Assembly (NCBI RefSeq): GCF_002514735.1
Contig: NZ_NBWU01000005.1
Location: forward strand, 496,001 to 560,000
DNA: 64,000 nt
Direction: 5' to 3'
From: Sediminicola luteus
Lineage (GTDB): Bacteria; Bacteroidota; Bacteroidia; Flavobacteriales; Flavobacteriaceae
Below the pieces are notes generated by a model. It had not been told where the DNA came from. It was given only the letters and a program-made list of their open reading frames with translations, and searched no databases. The position numbers were made by a program, and so were the translations under genes. Shown here one piece after another: positions 31,858 through 40,807 of the stretch (position 1 is the stretch's first letter; each line of letters starts with the position of its first letter).

Positions 31858-32002
31858 AGGTTTGGAATTGAAGCAACCAAAGTACGAAATCTTCTTGTAG
31901 AAAGTCTAGCGCACTGGTTTACGAAACGAACCAGTGTTGTGGGTATCGTATTTTATCTATTTTTAAGAGCCGCCAACCGTACTAAATCGTATTTTTACAG
32001 CC

Positions 32003-32623
32003 ATGGATTTTTCATCGAAATTATTGGAAAATGCGGTGGCCGAAGTGTCACAATTACCCGGTATAGGTAAACGTACGGCTTTGCGATTGGTTTTACATCT
32101 ATTAAAACAGCCCAAAGAGCGTACCACCTATTTGACTGCAGCAATACAGGCCTTACGCGACGATGTGGTTTTCTGTAAGAAATGCCACAATATATCCGAT
32201 TCGGAGGTTTGTGAAATTTGTGCCAATCCGAAACGAGACCGTAGTGTAGTTTGCGTAGTTGAAGACCTTCGCGATGTTATGGCCATTGAAAATACGGGCC
32301 AGTTTCAAGGGACCTATCATGTGTTGGGGGGAAAGATTTCGCCTATGGAAGGCATTGGTCCGAATGATTTGAACATTCGGTCATTGGTGCAGAAAGTAGA
32401 TGAAGGAGAGATACAAGAGTTGATTTTTGCCCTGAGTGCTTCAATGGAAGGGGATACCACCAACTTTTATATCTATAGGCAATTACAAGGTAAATCGGTG
32501 AAATTGGCTACCATTGCTAGGGGAATTTCAGTTGGCGATGAGCTGGAATATGCAGATGAGGTTACCTTGGGAAGGAGTATCGTAAATCGTATTCCATTTG
32601 AAGATTCTTTAAAAACATCCTGA
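32003..32623 (+). CDS. recR: Recombination mediator RecR
   Basis: A 206-residue protein that loads RecA at gaps with RecF and RecO. It shows an N-terminal HhH region ([17 protein letters not shown]), a C4 zinc finger (C58, C61, C70, C73 in [17 protein letters not shown]) and a TOPRIM domain ([27 protein letters not shown]). Length and order are canonical. Start at ATG 32003. Confidence 0.97.
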   Translation: MDFSSKLLENAVAEVSQLPGIGKRTALRLVLHLLKQPKERTTYLTAAIQALRDDVVFCKKCHNISDSEVCEICANPKRDRSVVCVVEDLRDVMAIENTGQFQGTYHVLGGKISPMEGIGPNDLNIRSLVQKVDEGEIQELIFALSASMEGDTTNFYIYRQLQGKSVKLATIARGISVGDELEYADEVTLGRSIVNRIPFEDSLKTS

Positions 32624-32648
32624 TGAGGACTATCCGAATTAGGTAATA

Positions 32649-32681
32649 TTTGATAAAACGCCGTAAAAATTGCTATTTTTG
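32649..32681 (+). promoter_or_regulatory. Promoter of the E2 acyltransferase gene
   Basis: TTTG (32649-32652), 21-base spacer, TATTTTTG (32674-32681): an exact match to the Bacteroidota -33/-7 consensus, 29 bases before ATG 32711. Confidence 0.8.
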
Positions 32682-32710
32682 CAAAAATATTAGTCTAAAC
32701 TAGATTCTAT

Positions 32711-34051
32711 ATGTCAACCTTTGAACTAAAGTTGCCCCAAATGGGGGAAAGTGTGGCCGAAGCAACCCTGACCAGCTGGTTAAAAGAAGTAGGGGATACC
32801 ATTGAATTGGATGAAGCGGTTTTCGAAATCGCAACAGATAAGGTAGATTCCGAAGTACCCAGTGAGGTAGAAGGGGTGCTACTGGAAAAACGCTTTGAGG
32901 TTGACGATGTGATTGCGGTAGGTCAGGTTGTGGCTGTTATCGAACTATCTGGAGAGGGTGTATTGCCGGCCCAAGAAGAGTCAATTGCCGAAATAGCCCA
33001 AGACGATGCGGTTGAAACTGCCGTGGAAACCTTGGAAGAAGAAGTGCAACAATTGATCGCTCCAGAAGCTGGAACTGTGTCCGATTTTAGCGATTCTAAG
33101 CGTTTTTACTCACCTCTGGTAAAGAATATAGCGCAAAAAGAGGGGGTTAGTTTGGCTGAATTGGAAACCATACCCGGTAGCGGAAAGGATAATCGGGTGA
33201 CCAAAAAAGATATTTTGGCCTATGTGGCCAATCGTGGCACAAATGGCCAGGCCACCATCGTTAAAGAGGTGAAATCGGTAGAAGCGCCAAAAGCCCCGGC
33301 ACCAAAGCCAACCCCTGTCGTAGCTCCAGTTCCCGTTAGTGGTGCCGATGAGGTAATGGCCATGTCGCGTATGGGTAAACTCATTTCGCAACATATGACC
33401 GATAGTTTGGCTACCTCGGCCCATGTTCAGAGTTTTGTTGAGGTAGATGTAACCCATATCGTCGAATGGCGTAATAAGGTTAAAGATGCCTTTCTTAAGC
33501 GTGAGGGCGAAAAACTGACTTTTACGCCGATATTTATGGAGGCCGTAGCCATGGCACTCAAAAAGTACCCGATGATGAACATCTCGGTAGACGGCGATTC
33601 GATCATCAAAAAGAAAAATATTAATATCGGTATGGCCGCGGCTTTGCCCGATGGTAATTTGATCGTACCGGTAATTAAAAATGCCGATCAGTTGAATTTG
33701 GTAGGAATGGCCAAGGCGGTAAACGACCTTGCCGGTAGGGCTAGGAATAATGCCTTAAAACCAGACGAAATACAAGGGGGTACCTATACCGTGACCAACG
33801 TAGGATCTTTTGGTTCGGTTTTCGGAACACCGATCATTAACCAACCCCAAGTGGGGATTTTGGCTTTGGGTGCCATACGTAAAATGCCGGCCGTTGTAGA
33901 AACCCCTCAAGGCGATTTTATCGGTATCCGTAGCAAAATGTTTTTGTCGCATAGCTATGACCATAGGGTGGTTAACGGCGCTTTGGGCGGTATGTTCGTG
34001 AAAGCCGTAGCCGATTATCTTGAGGCCTGGGATGTGAATCGAGAGGTGTAG
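32711..34051 (+). CDS. Dihydrolipoamide acyltransferase (2-oxo acid dehydrogenase E2)
   Basis: A 446-residue E2 subunit. The lipoyl domain spans residues 1-78 with K44 in ATDKVDSE as the lipoylation site. An acidic linker leads to an E3-binding domain at about 130-170 (SPLVKNIAQKEGVS, GRV-like NRVTKKDI). A Pro/Ala-rich linker is followed by the catalytic domain. The active-site motif reads HRVVNGA, where most E2 enzymes have HxxxDG; asparagine replaces the aspartate. No E1 or E3 genes are adjacent, so it is probably assembled with subunits encoded elsewhere (branched-chain or pyruvate type unresolved). It has its own promoter and terminator. Confidence 0.92.
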   Translation: MSTFELKLPQMGESVAEATLTSWLKEVGDTIELDEAVFEIATDKVDSEVPSEVEGVLLEKRFEVDDVIAVGQVVAVIELSGEGVLPAQEESIAEIAQDDAVETAVETLEEEVQQLIAPEAGTVSDFSDSKRFYSPLVKNIAQKEGVSLAELETIPGSGKDNRVTKKDILAYVANRGTNGQATIVKEVKSVEAPKAPAPKPTPVVAPVPVSGADEVMAMSRMGKLISQHMTDSLATSAHVQSFVEVDVTHIVEWRNKVKDAFLKREGEKLTFTPIFMEAVAMALKKYPMMNISVDGDSIIKKKNINIGMAAALPDGNLIVPVIKNADQLNLVGMAKAVNDLAGRARNNALKPDEIQGGTYTVTNVGSFGSVFGTPIINQPQVGILALGAIRKMPAVVETPQGDFIGIRSKMFLSHSYDHRVVNGALGGMFVKAVADYLEAWDVNREV

Positions 34052-34084
34052 ATCAAAGTAAGGTAGATAAATAGTATTTTTAAG

Positions 34085-34107
34085 ACCGGGCCCAGGCCCG
34101 GTTTTTT
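34085..34107 (+). terminator. Intrinsic terminator after E2 gene
   Basis: CCGGGC - CCAG - GCCCGG followed by six T. It lies only 21 bases before the next start codon. Confidence 0.9.
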
Positions 34108-34128
34108 GATGCTGAAAATATTTTAGAA

Positions 34129-34890
34129 ATGAAATCAATACATGTGGTATGCTTGCTTTTGGGCGCAATAACTTTTGGCTTTGGTCAGAGCGGGTTCGAG
34201 CGGAAAATGTTTGTGCAAGATCAAGATAGTCTGCCATATCGCCTATTGCTACCGGCTGATTATAATGAGAACCAAACGTATCCGGTTTTGTTCTTCTTGC
34301 ATGGTGCGGGAGAGCGTGGTGCGGATAATGAAAAACAACTAACACATGGTAAATCGTTTTTGGAAGAGGCCAATACAGTTTTTGGGGCGATTGTGGTGGC
34401 TCCCCAATGTCCTGCCGATTCGTATTGGAGCAATGTTGCGGTAGATAGAACTGCTTCTGGAAACATCTTTCATTTTAAGGATGGTGGTACGCCTACCCAT
34501 GCCATGAAACTATTGATGGGGCTGTTAGACAACGTTTTGACGACCTATAGCGTTAAATCCGAAGCGGTATATGTGGGCGGACTATCCATGGGTGGTATGG
34601 GTACTTTTGAACTGGTGTCCCGGCGACCCGGTGTGTTTGCTGCTGCTTTTCCGGTCTGTGGGGGTGCCCATCCCGATTTGGCAGCCGGGATAGCGGAAAC
34701 CAACTGGTGGCTTTTCCATGGCGATGCCGATAGGGTGGTCGATGTTTCTTATTCCAAGACTATGCTTGATGCCCTTACCGAAGCTAAGGCCCAAGTACGT
34801 TTTACCTTGTACGAGAACGTGGGCCACGATAGCTGGAACCCTACCTTTTTAGAGCCAGCCTTGTTGCCTTGGTTGTTTTCTAAACGTTAA
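34129..34890 (+). CDS. Exported alpha/beta-hydrolase (esterase/peptidase-like)
   Basis: A 253-residue protein with a signal peptide (CLLLGAITFGFGQ). The oxyanion-hole region is FFLHGAGERGADNE, the nucleophile elbow is GLSMGGMGTFE, the acid is probably in HGDADRVVD and the histidine in VGHDSWN. This matches predicted phospholipase/carboxylesterase or prolyl-oligopeptidase-like enzymes that Bacteroidota export to the periplasm. The substrate is not evident. No promoter is visible between the E2 terminator and its ATG, so limited read-through is possible. Confidence 0.88.
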   Translation: MKSIHVVCLLLGAITFGFGQSGFERKMFVQDQDSLPYRLLLPADYNENQTYPVLFFLHGAGERGADNEKQLTHGKSFLEEANTVFGAIVVAPQCPADSYWSNVAVDRTASGNIFHFKDGGTPTHAMKLLMGLLDNVLTTYSVKSEAVYVGGLSMGGMGTFELVSRRPGVFAAAFPVCGGAHPDLAAGIAETNWWLFHGDADRVVDVSYSKTMLDALTEAKAQVRFTLYENVGHDSWNPTFLEPALLPWLFSKR

Positions 34891-34997
34891 ATACGACTTT
34901 GTCATCGAATGAGTTCATTGTGGACTTCAGCGAATTCCTTAGAATCCCAAAACGATTTTAGTATGTATAGTTCTATATTTGTGTAAATACTTTTTCA

Positions 34998-35774
34998 ATG
35001 CAATTAAACTTAACCCGACCTATCTGCTTTTTTGACCTCGAGACCACAGGTACCAATGTGGCCAAAGATAGGATCGTAGAGATTTCCATATTAAAGGTTT
35101 CCCCAGGCGGAAAGGAAGAAAAAACCACCTGGCTGGTAAATCCCGAAATGCCCATACCCGATGAAGCTTATCAGGTGCATGGTATTTCGAATGAAAAGGT
35201 GGCCCAAGCCCCGACTTTTAAAGAATTGGCCAAAGAGGTGCATGCTATGATCAAAGGTTGTGATCTTGGGGGGTATAATTCAGATCGTTTCGATATTCCT
35301 TTATTGGCGGAAGAAATGCTAAGGGCCGACGTAGATTTTGATATGAAACAGACCGTGTCGGTAGATGTGCAGACTATTTTCCATAAAATGGAGAAGCGTA
35401 CCCTAGAAGCGGCCTATAAGTTTTATTGCGATAAAGATCTGACCGATGCCCACAGTGCCGAGGCCGATACCATTGCCACCTATGAGGTGCTGAAAAGCCA
35501 GCTCGATAGGTATCCGGAGTTGGAGAACGATATCAAAAAGTTATCTGAATTTACCATGAGGCGTAAATCGGCCGATTTCGCGGGGTTTATCGGCTATGAT
35601 AAAGATGGCGATGAAATCATTACCTTTGGTAAACACAAGGGAAAAAAGGTGGCCGTAGTACTTGAACAAGAACCGGGATACTTCGGTTGGGTGTTAAATG
35701 CCGACTTTCCTTTGTATACGAAAAAGGTACTTACGCAGATAAAATTGAGGAAGCTTAACAATAAGTTGGCCTAA
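34998..35774 (+). CDS. DEDDh 3'-5' exonuclease (DnaQ-like) with C-terminal exonuclease-X-type domain
   Basis: A 258-residue protein. ExoI is FFDLETTG, ExoII lies around GGYNSDRFDIPLL and ExoIII is HSAEADTIAT, a DEDDh arrangement as in DNA polymerase III epsilon and RNase T. The C-terminal ~50 residues (TFGKHKGKKVAVV, PGYFGWVL) match the small domain seen in exodeoxyribonuclease X-like proteins and DUF3820. Role in repair or proofreading is inferred. A TATATTTG box (34974-34981) fits a -7 element. It heads a tight run with the FAH, Hpt and cinA genes. Confidence 0.9.
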   Translation: MQLNLTRPICFFDLETTGTNVAKDRIVEISILKVSPGGKEEKTTWLVNPEMPIPDEAYQVHGISNEKVAQAPTFKELAKEVHAMIKGCDLGGYNSDRFDIPLLAEEMLRADVDFDMKQTVSVDVQTIFHKMEKRTLEAAYKFYCDKDLTDAHSAEADTIATYEVLKSQLDRYPELENDIKKLSEFTMRRKSADFAGFIGYDKDGDEIITFGKHKGKKVAVVLEQEPGYFGWVLNADFPLYTKKVLTQIKLRKLNNKLA

Positions 35775-35799
35775 TTTACGTACTAATATTCCGTTTGTT

Positions 35800-36411
35800 A
35801 TGAAAATTATCTGCGTAGGAAGGAATTATGCGGCGCATATTGCCGAGTTGAACAATGAAAGGCCCACGGATCCCGTGATATTCATTAAGCCAGATTCGGC
35901 GGTATTGCCTAAAGAGCAAGATTTTTACATTCCGGAGTTTTCCCAAGACGTGCATTATGAAGTGGAGGTTTTGGTGAAAATAAAAAAGGTAGGAAAACAC
36001 ATCGATCAACGGTTCGCCCATAAGTATTACGATGAGGTAGGGCTGGGGATTGATTTTACCGCACGCGACCTACAGGCTAAATTAAAGGCCAAAGGGCTGC
36101 CTTGGGAAAAGGCCAAAGGTTTTGATGGGGCTGCCGTAATCGGTAAATGGGTTTCCAAAGATAAGTTTGCACATATGCAACAAATACCTTTTGTACTAAA
36201 AAAGAATGGAGAAACCGTGCAAGATGGCAATACCTCCCATATGTTATGGGGAGTAGATGAACTGGTTTCCTATGTGTCGACTTTTTTTATGCTGAAAAAA
36301 GGCGATGTGATTTTTACAGGTACCCCGGCCGGTGTTGGGCCTATAGTAAATGGCGATACTTTGACCGGGTTTTTAGATGAAGAAGAAATGTTTACCATAA
36401 ATATAAAATAA
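35800..36411 (+). CDS. Fumarylacetoacetate hydrolase family protein
   Basis: A 203-residue, metal-dependent FAH-fold enzyme. Visible motifs are GRNYAAHIAEL at the start, the metal-binding HYEVEVLVKI, IDFTARDLQ and the loop GTPAGVGPI. Family members act as acylpyruvases, oxaloacetate decarboxylases or hydratases; the small size suits the acylpyruvase (FAHD1-like) branch. The final TAA overlaps the next ATG by one base, so translation is coupled to the Hpt gene. Confidence 0.92.
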   Translation: MKIICVGRNYAAHIAELNNERPTDPVIFIKPDSAVLPKEQDFYIPEFSQDVHYEVEVLVKIKKVGKHIDQRFAHKYYDEVGLGIDFTARDLQAKLKAKGLPWEKAKGFDGAAVIGKWVSKDKFAHMQQIPFVLKKNGETVQDGNTSHMLWGVDELVSYVSTFFMLKKGDVIFTGTPAGVGPIVNGDTLTGFLDEEEMFTINIK

Positions 36412-36749
36412 TGATCTACAGTTTAGATAAGATTAATGAAATGGCAGAAGGAGATCAAGATTTTGTAGAGTCCGTTATCAGTGTGTTCCTGGAAGAGGTG
36501 CCCACGGATTTGGAAGGCTTGGAAAATGCCTTGGACCAAAATGATTTCATAGAAGCCTATAAATTGGCCCATAAAATAAAACCGAATGTAGACCTTTTGG
36601 GTATGGAAGAAGCTCGAAAAGCGGCTTTAGAGATTGAAACCTTAGGTAAAAACAACGGTGATAAAGATCGTATAATGGCCATGTTTCCCATTTTAAAAAA
36701 TGATGTACAGCAGGCCATTCAAGAACTCACGGCCGATTTTGATCTTTAA
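36411..36749 (+). CDS. Stand-alone Hpt (histidine phosphotransfer) domain protein
   Basis: A 112-residue four-helix Hpt domain with phospho-accepting H54 in LAHKIKPNVDLLGM. Such proteins shuttle phosphate between a hybrid sensor kinase and a response regulator. No kinase or regulator is nearby; it sits between an FAH enzyme and cinA, overlapping the first (TAATG) and abutting the second. Its partners must be encoded elsewhere. Confidence 0.9.
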   Translation: MIYSLDKINEMAEGDQDFVESVISVFLEEVPTDLEGLENALDQNDFIEAYKLAHKIKPNVDLLGMEEARKAALEIETLGKNNGDKDRIMAMFPILKNDVQQAIQELTADFDL

Positions 36750-37991
36750 ATGAAAGCCGAGATCATAGCCATTGGCGATGAGATCCTAATTGGTCAGGTA
36801 ACCGATACCAATTCGGGCTTTATCGCCCGTGAATTGAACCAGGTCGGGGTGGCCGTAGGGCATATCAATGCCATTTCCGACGGCAGGCAAGAAATTTTAG
36901 ACGCCATTCGATTAGCCGCCACCAGAGCGCAATTGGTAATCCTGACCGGAGGCTTGGGCCCCACCAAAGACGACATCACCAAACAGACCCTTTGTGATTA
37001 TTTTGATGATCATTTGGTAATGGACGAATCGGTTTTGGCGCATGTAACCGACTTGTTCGAAAGGTTTGGTAGGCCCATGTTAGAGGTTAACCGCCAGCAG
37101 GCTATGGTACCTTCCCGTGCCCAAGTATTGCACAACCCCAACGGCACCGCACCCGGTACTTGGCAAGAAAAAAACGGAGTGGTTTTCGTTTCCCTGCCTG
37201 GGGTGCCTTATGAAATGAAGCATTTGATTAAAGCAGTTGTATTACCTAAAGTGGTCGAACAATTCGAGAGACCTTATATTTTACATCGCACATTGGTGTC
37301 TTATGGTGTGGGTGAGAGCTTTTTGGCCGAAAAAATTGAAGCTTGGGAAGATGCTTTGCCAGAAAACATCAAGTTGGCCTATTTGTCTAATTTAGGTAAG
37401 GTGCGTTTGCGTCTTTCGGCTATCGGGTCCCATAAGGCGGAATTGGAGGCACAGGTAGAGCAACAAATCGATGCCTTGTATCGATTATTGGAGGGCATAA
37501 CCTTGGCCGAAGAAGATTCTGATCTCGAATTGAGTATCCAAAAACTGTTTGTAAAGCGTGGTTTTACCCTAGCTACGGCCGAAAGTTTTACAGGTGGTGG
37601 CTTGGCCCAAGCCATAACCACTATCCCTGGGGCATCTGCCTATTATAAAGGAACCGTTGTGGCCTATGCCACGGAGTTAAAAGAGCAGTTGTTGGGCGTG
37701 CCGGCATCTTTGATAAAAACACATTCGGTGGTCAGTGTCCCTGTCGCCGAAGCCATGGCCCTTGGTGTTCAACAAGCCCTTGGGGCCGATTTCGCTATAG
37801 CTACTACGGGCAATGCGGGCCCTTCAAAAGGAGACTCTGACGAGGCCGTAGGTACGGTTTGCATTGCCATAGCCACGCCAAAAGGGGTGAAGGGGCATCA
37901 GTTTCAAATGGGTAAGAACCGTACCCGCGTAGTGGCCAAAAGCCTGAACAAAGCCTTCGAATTGCTTTACCAAGAAATTTTAAATTTCTAA
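36750..37991 (+). CDS. cinA: CinA family protein (competence/damage-inducible; nicotinamide-nucleotide amidase)
   Basis: A 413-residue protein. The N-terminal molybdopterin-binding-like domain shows AEIIAIGDEILIG and LTGGLGPTKDDITK. The C-terminal amidohydrolase domain shows TAESFTGGGLAQAIT and TTGNAGPSKGDSD. The C-terminal half (PncC) deamidates nicotinamide mononucleotide in NAD recycling. Length is typical. ATG 36750 directly follows the Hpt stop codon. Confidence 0.95.
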   Translation: MKAEIIAIGDEILIGQVTDTNSGFIARELNQVGVAVGHINAISDGRQEILDAIRLAATRAQLVILTGGLGPTKDDITKQTLCDYFDDHLVMDESVLAHVTDLFERFGRPMLEVNRQQAMVPSRAQVLHNPNGTAPGTWQEKNGVVFVSLPGVPYEMKHLIKAVVLPKVVEQFERPYILHRTLVSYGVGESFLAEKIEAWEDALPENIKLAYLSNLGKVRLRLSAIGSHKAELEAQVEQQIDALYRLLEGITLAEEDSDLELSIQKLFVKRGFTLATAESFTGGGLAQAITTIPGASAYYKGTVVAYATELKEQLLGVPASLIKTHSVVSVPVAEAMALGVQQALGADFAIATTGNAGPSKGDSDEAVGTVCIAIATPKGVKGHQFQMGKNRTRVVAKSLNKAFELLYQEILNF

Positions 37992-38000
37992 GAAAGTTTG

Positions 38001-38032
38001 TTTGTAGGTGAAACAAAAAAGATATAAATTTG
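38001..38032 (+). promoter_or_regulatory. Promoter of the rpmB-rpmG-ftsY operon
   Basis: TTTG (38001-38004), 20-base spacer, TAAATTTG (38025-38032): perfect -33/-7 consensus, 33 bases before the rpmB start. Confidence 0.85.
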
Positions 38033-38065
38033 CAGCCTGTTTGAAAATACGCAAAAGATAGTCGG

Positions 38066-38302
38066 ATGTCAAAAGTATGTGAAATTACGGGAAAGAAGGC
38101 GATGGTTGGTAACAACGTGTCCTTCTCTATCAATAAAACCAAGAGAAGGTTCAACGTTAACTTGACCAAGAAACGTTTCTATATTCCTGAGGAAGATCGC
38201 TGGGTGACCTTAAAGTTGTCTGCCCGCGCATTGAAAACTATCAATAAAAAAGGTATTGCCGCCGTGCTTAAGGAAGCTCAAGCACAAGGGTTGGTAAAAT
38301 AA
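38066..38302 (+). CDS. rpmB: 50S ribosomal protein L28
   Basis: A 78-residue basic protein beginning [19 protein letters not shown], with [18 protein letters not shown], the canonical L28 pattern. It is followed at 19 bp by rpmG, the usual order in Bacteroidota. Confidence 0.97.
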   Translation: MSKVCEITGKKAMVGNNVSFSINKTKRRFNVNLTKKRFYIPEEDRWVTLKLSARALKTINKKGIAAVLKEAQAQGLVK

Positions 38303-38321
38303 TCCGATTAAATAGAAGAAG

Positions 38322-38504
38322 ATGGCAAAGAAAGGTAATAGGGTACAGGTAATCTTAGAGTGTACAGAGCATAAGCAGTCTGGTATGCCAGGAACTTCCC
38401 GTTATATCACGACCAAGAACAAAAAGAATACGCCAGATCGTTTGGAGATTAAAAAATTCAATCCGATCCTAAAACGTATGACCGTACATAAAGAAATAAA
38501 ATAA
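38322..38504 (+). CDS. rpmG: 50S ribosomal protein L33
   Basis: A 60-residue protein ([18 protein letters not shown] ... [19 protein letters not shown]). It has only one cysteine, C14, so it is the zinc-independent (C-minus) form of L33. It is second in the rpmB operon. Confidence 0.96.
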   Translation: MAKKGNRVQVILECTEHKQSGMPGTSRYITTKNKKNTPDRLEIKKFNPILKRMTVHKEIK

Positions 38505-38513
38505 GTATAAGCC

Positions 38514-38666
38514 ATGGCAAAGAAAACGGTAGCAAGTTTACAGAGTAGTTCGAAAAGGTTGACCAAAGCCATTAAAATGGTTAAGTCACCTAAGACCGGA
38601 GCTTACACCTTTGTTGAGTCGGTAATGGCTCCAGAGCATGTAAAAGATTGGTTGGCAAGCAAATAG
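38514..38666 (+). CDS. DUF4295 family small protein
   Basis: A 50-residue lysine-rich protein, MAKKTVASLQSSSKRLTK to EHVKDWLASK. The family (DUF4295) is restricted to Bacteroidota and always found beside rpmB/rpmG, which suggests a ribosome-associated role; no function is proven. It begins 9 bp after rpmG. Confidence 0.92.
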   Translation: MAKKTVASLQSSSKRLTKAIKMVKSPKTGAYTFVESVMAPEHVKDWLASK

Positions 38667-38688
38667 TGTCCGACTTCATAATAGAATA

Positions 38689-38716
38689 AAGCCTCCTGTG
38701 TCAGGGGGCTTTTTTT
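38689..38716 (+). terminator. Intrinsic terminator after DUF4295 gene
   Basis: AAGCCTCCTG - TGT - CAGGGGGCTT (one G.U pair) followed by seven T. It separates the ribosomal-protein genes from ftsY, about 190 bp further on. Confidence 0.9.
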
Positions 38717-38905
38717 GTGGCCTTTTCTTTTTGGCTGTTTCTGGCCATTGCCTAAGCCAAAAGCCCATGTTTACTAGTCTGAGTTTGTTATCTTTGACTG
38801 TTAAAAGTGGTGTGGGCCTTTTCGTAGATGTAGTCTATTAAGTTAATTAGGTTGGTTTCCGCTGCCAGACTAAGGCCAAAATGGCTGTTAAATTATAGTG
38901 TGCAC

Positions 38906-39862
38906 ATGAGTTTATTCAAAAATATATTCTCCTCCAAAAAAAAGGAGACCCTCGATAAAGGTTTGGAGAAGTCCAAAACTTCCTTCTTTTCCAAATTAGG
39001 TAAGGCTGTGGCGGGTAAGGCCAAGGTCGATGACGATGTGTTGGATAGTTTGGAAGAAATCTTGGTAACCTCCGATGTGGGGGTAGATACCACCTTAAAG
39101 ATCATCGATCGTATCGAAGATCGCGTAGCACGCGACAAATACCTGGGTACCGAAGAATTGAATACCATTCTTCGCGAAGAAATTGCTGGCTTGTTATCAG
39201 AAACCAATACAGGGGAGGCTACCGATTTCGAAATCCCGACCAATAAGAAACCGTATGTGCTTATGGTGGTAGGGGTTAACGGTGTAGGTAAGACCACAAC
39301 TATTGGTAAATTGGCCCATCAGTTCAGTAATAAGGGGTTAAAAGTGGTTTTGGGTGCTGCCGATACCTTTAGGGCGGCGGCTATAGACCAGCTTCAAGTG
39401 TGGGCTGATCGTACCAATGTGCCGATCATAAAACAAAAAATGGGGAGTGATCCTGCTTCCGTGGCCTTCGATACCTTAAGTGCTGCGGTAAACCAAAATG
39501 CCGATGTAGTAATCATCGATACGGCAGGGCGATTACATAATAAGGTGAACCTTATGAACGAATTGTCTAAGGTAAAGCGCGTAATGCAAAAGGTGGTAGG
39601 CGATGCGCCCCACGATGTGCTCTTGGTGCTCGATGGGTCTACGGGCCAAAATGCCTTTGAGCAGGCCAAGCAGTTTACCAAGGCCACCGAAGTCACTTCC
39701 TTGGCGGTTACCAAATTAGATGGTACGGCCAAAGGCGGGGTAGTTATCGGTATCTCGGATCAATTTCAGATTCCGGTTAAATATATTGGGGTAGGTGAAG
39801 GTATCGATGATCTTCAGGTGTTCAACAAATACGAATTCGTAGACTCTTTCTTTAAAATGTAA
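38906..39862 (+). CDS. ftsY: Signal recognition particle receptor FtsY
   Basis: A 318-residue SRP GTPase that docks ribosome-SRP complexes at the inner membrane. The frame extends 54 bases upstream but MSLFKNIFSSKKKET is the normal short start. The N domain is followed by G1 GVNGVGKTTTIGK, the DTFRAAA box, G3 DTAGRLHNK and G4 TKLDGTAKGG. The acidic A domain of E. coli FtsY is absent, as usual here. The stop overlaps the next ATG (TAATG). Confidence 0.96.
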   Translation: MSLFKNIFSSKKKETLDKGLEKSKTSFFSKLGKAVAGKAKVDDDVLDSLEEILVTSDVGVDTTLKIIDRIEDRVARDKYLGTEELNTILREEIAGLLSETNTGEATDFEIPTNKKPYVLMVVGVNGVGKTTTIGKLAHQFSNKGLKVVLGAADTFRAAAIDQLQVWADRTNVPIIKQKMGSDPASVAFDTLSAAVNQNADVVIIDTAGRLHNKVNLMNELSKVKRVMQKVVGDAPHDVLLVLDGSTGQNAFEQAKQFTKATEVTSLAVTKLDGTAKGGVVIGISDQFQIPVKYIGVGEGIDDLQVFNKYEFVDSFFKM

Positions 39863-40713
39863 TGCTAAAGGTTGTTGGTTTTTGGGTCTGTTTTACGGTT
39901 TTTTGGGCCGTAAGCGGTCAAATGCCGCACCCTAAGGCCAGTCCGCCTGCAACGGTGGTACAAACCGTAGGTTTTACCCAGATTAAAGTGGTGTATTCAA
40001 GACCTTCGGCTAATGGACGTCCAATTTTTGGTGGCCTTGTGCCATACGGCCGTATTTGGCGGGTGGGTGCCAACGAATCTACCAAATTCACCATTGATCA
40101 AGATGTAAAGCTTGCTGGGCACGATTTGAAAAAAGGCACTTATGTGCTCTATGCTTTTCCCGAAGAAAAAGAATGGGAGATTGTGGTACACGCTAATCTT
40201 ACCCATTGGGGAGACGGTCGCGATAACTATAATTCCGATGAAGATGTTTTTCGATGTACCGTTACCCCTCAAGTTGTTTCCGATTATCAAGAAACCTTCG
40301 AAATTTCTTTTGATAACTTAACCCATGATTCGGCTTTTATGGTTTGGCGTTGGGCGCATACTAAAATCGAGATTCCTATTGAGGTAGCGACCCTTAAGCA
40401 AATGTTAACTGTTATAGAATCGAATTTGTCGGGTAAACCTACCGCCCAAAGTTATTACGAAGCGGCTAGATATTTTCAGGAACAACAAGTTCAATTAGAA
40501 AGGGCTTTGGTCTATGTAAATAGGGCCTTGGAAATGGGTGGGGATACTTACTACTATCATCGGGTAAAATCCTTGATTTTGGCTGATTTAGGCGATTTCC
40601 GAGAAGCAGTGTCGTCAGCAAAAACTTCTTTACAATTGGCTGATATACAAGGCAAGGATGAATTCGTTCGTATGAATCTCGCGAATATTGAAAAATGGAA
40701 AACCAAATGGTAG
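39862..40713 (+). CDS. DUF2911 domain exported protein with TPR-like tail
   Basis: A 283-residue protein with a signal peptide (FTVFWAVSGQ). The DUF2911 domain (~residues 25-175) is recognised by VVYSRPSANGRPIFGGLVPYG, WRVGANESTKF and GTYVLYAFP. The last ~90 residues look like one or two TPR helix pairs (YYEAARYFQEQQVQLERALVY, ALEMGG). It overlaps the ftsY stop by one base. Function unknown; envelope location inferred. Confidence 0.88.
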   Translation: MLKVVGFWVCFTVFWAVSGQMPHPKASPPATVVQTVGFTQIKVVYSRPSANGRPIFGGLVPYGRIWRVGANESTKFTIDQDVKLAGHDLKKGTYVLYAFPEEKEWEIVVHANLTHWGDGRDNYNSDEDVFRCTVTPQVVSDYQETFEISFDNLTHDSAFMVWRWAHTKIEIPIEVATLKQMLTVIESNLSGKPTAQSYYEAARYFQEQQVQLERALVYVNRALEMGGDTYYYHRVKSLILADLGDFREAVSSAKTSLQLADIQGKDEFVRMNLANIEKWKTKW

Positions 40714-40807
40714 GTTTGTATGGAAATGCCCGCTTTTTTTTGCATCTTTGACAAGTAAAAGGGTATTTGCCCACTTCAATAAAAGAGACCAACAAACCAG
40801 TGTTACC

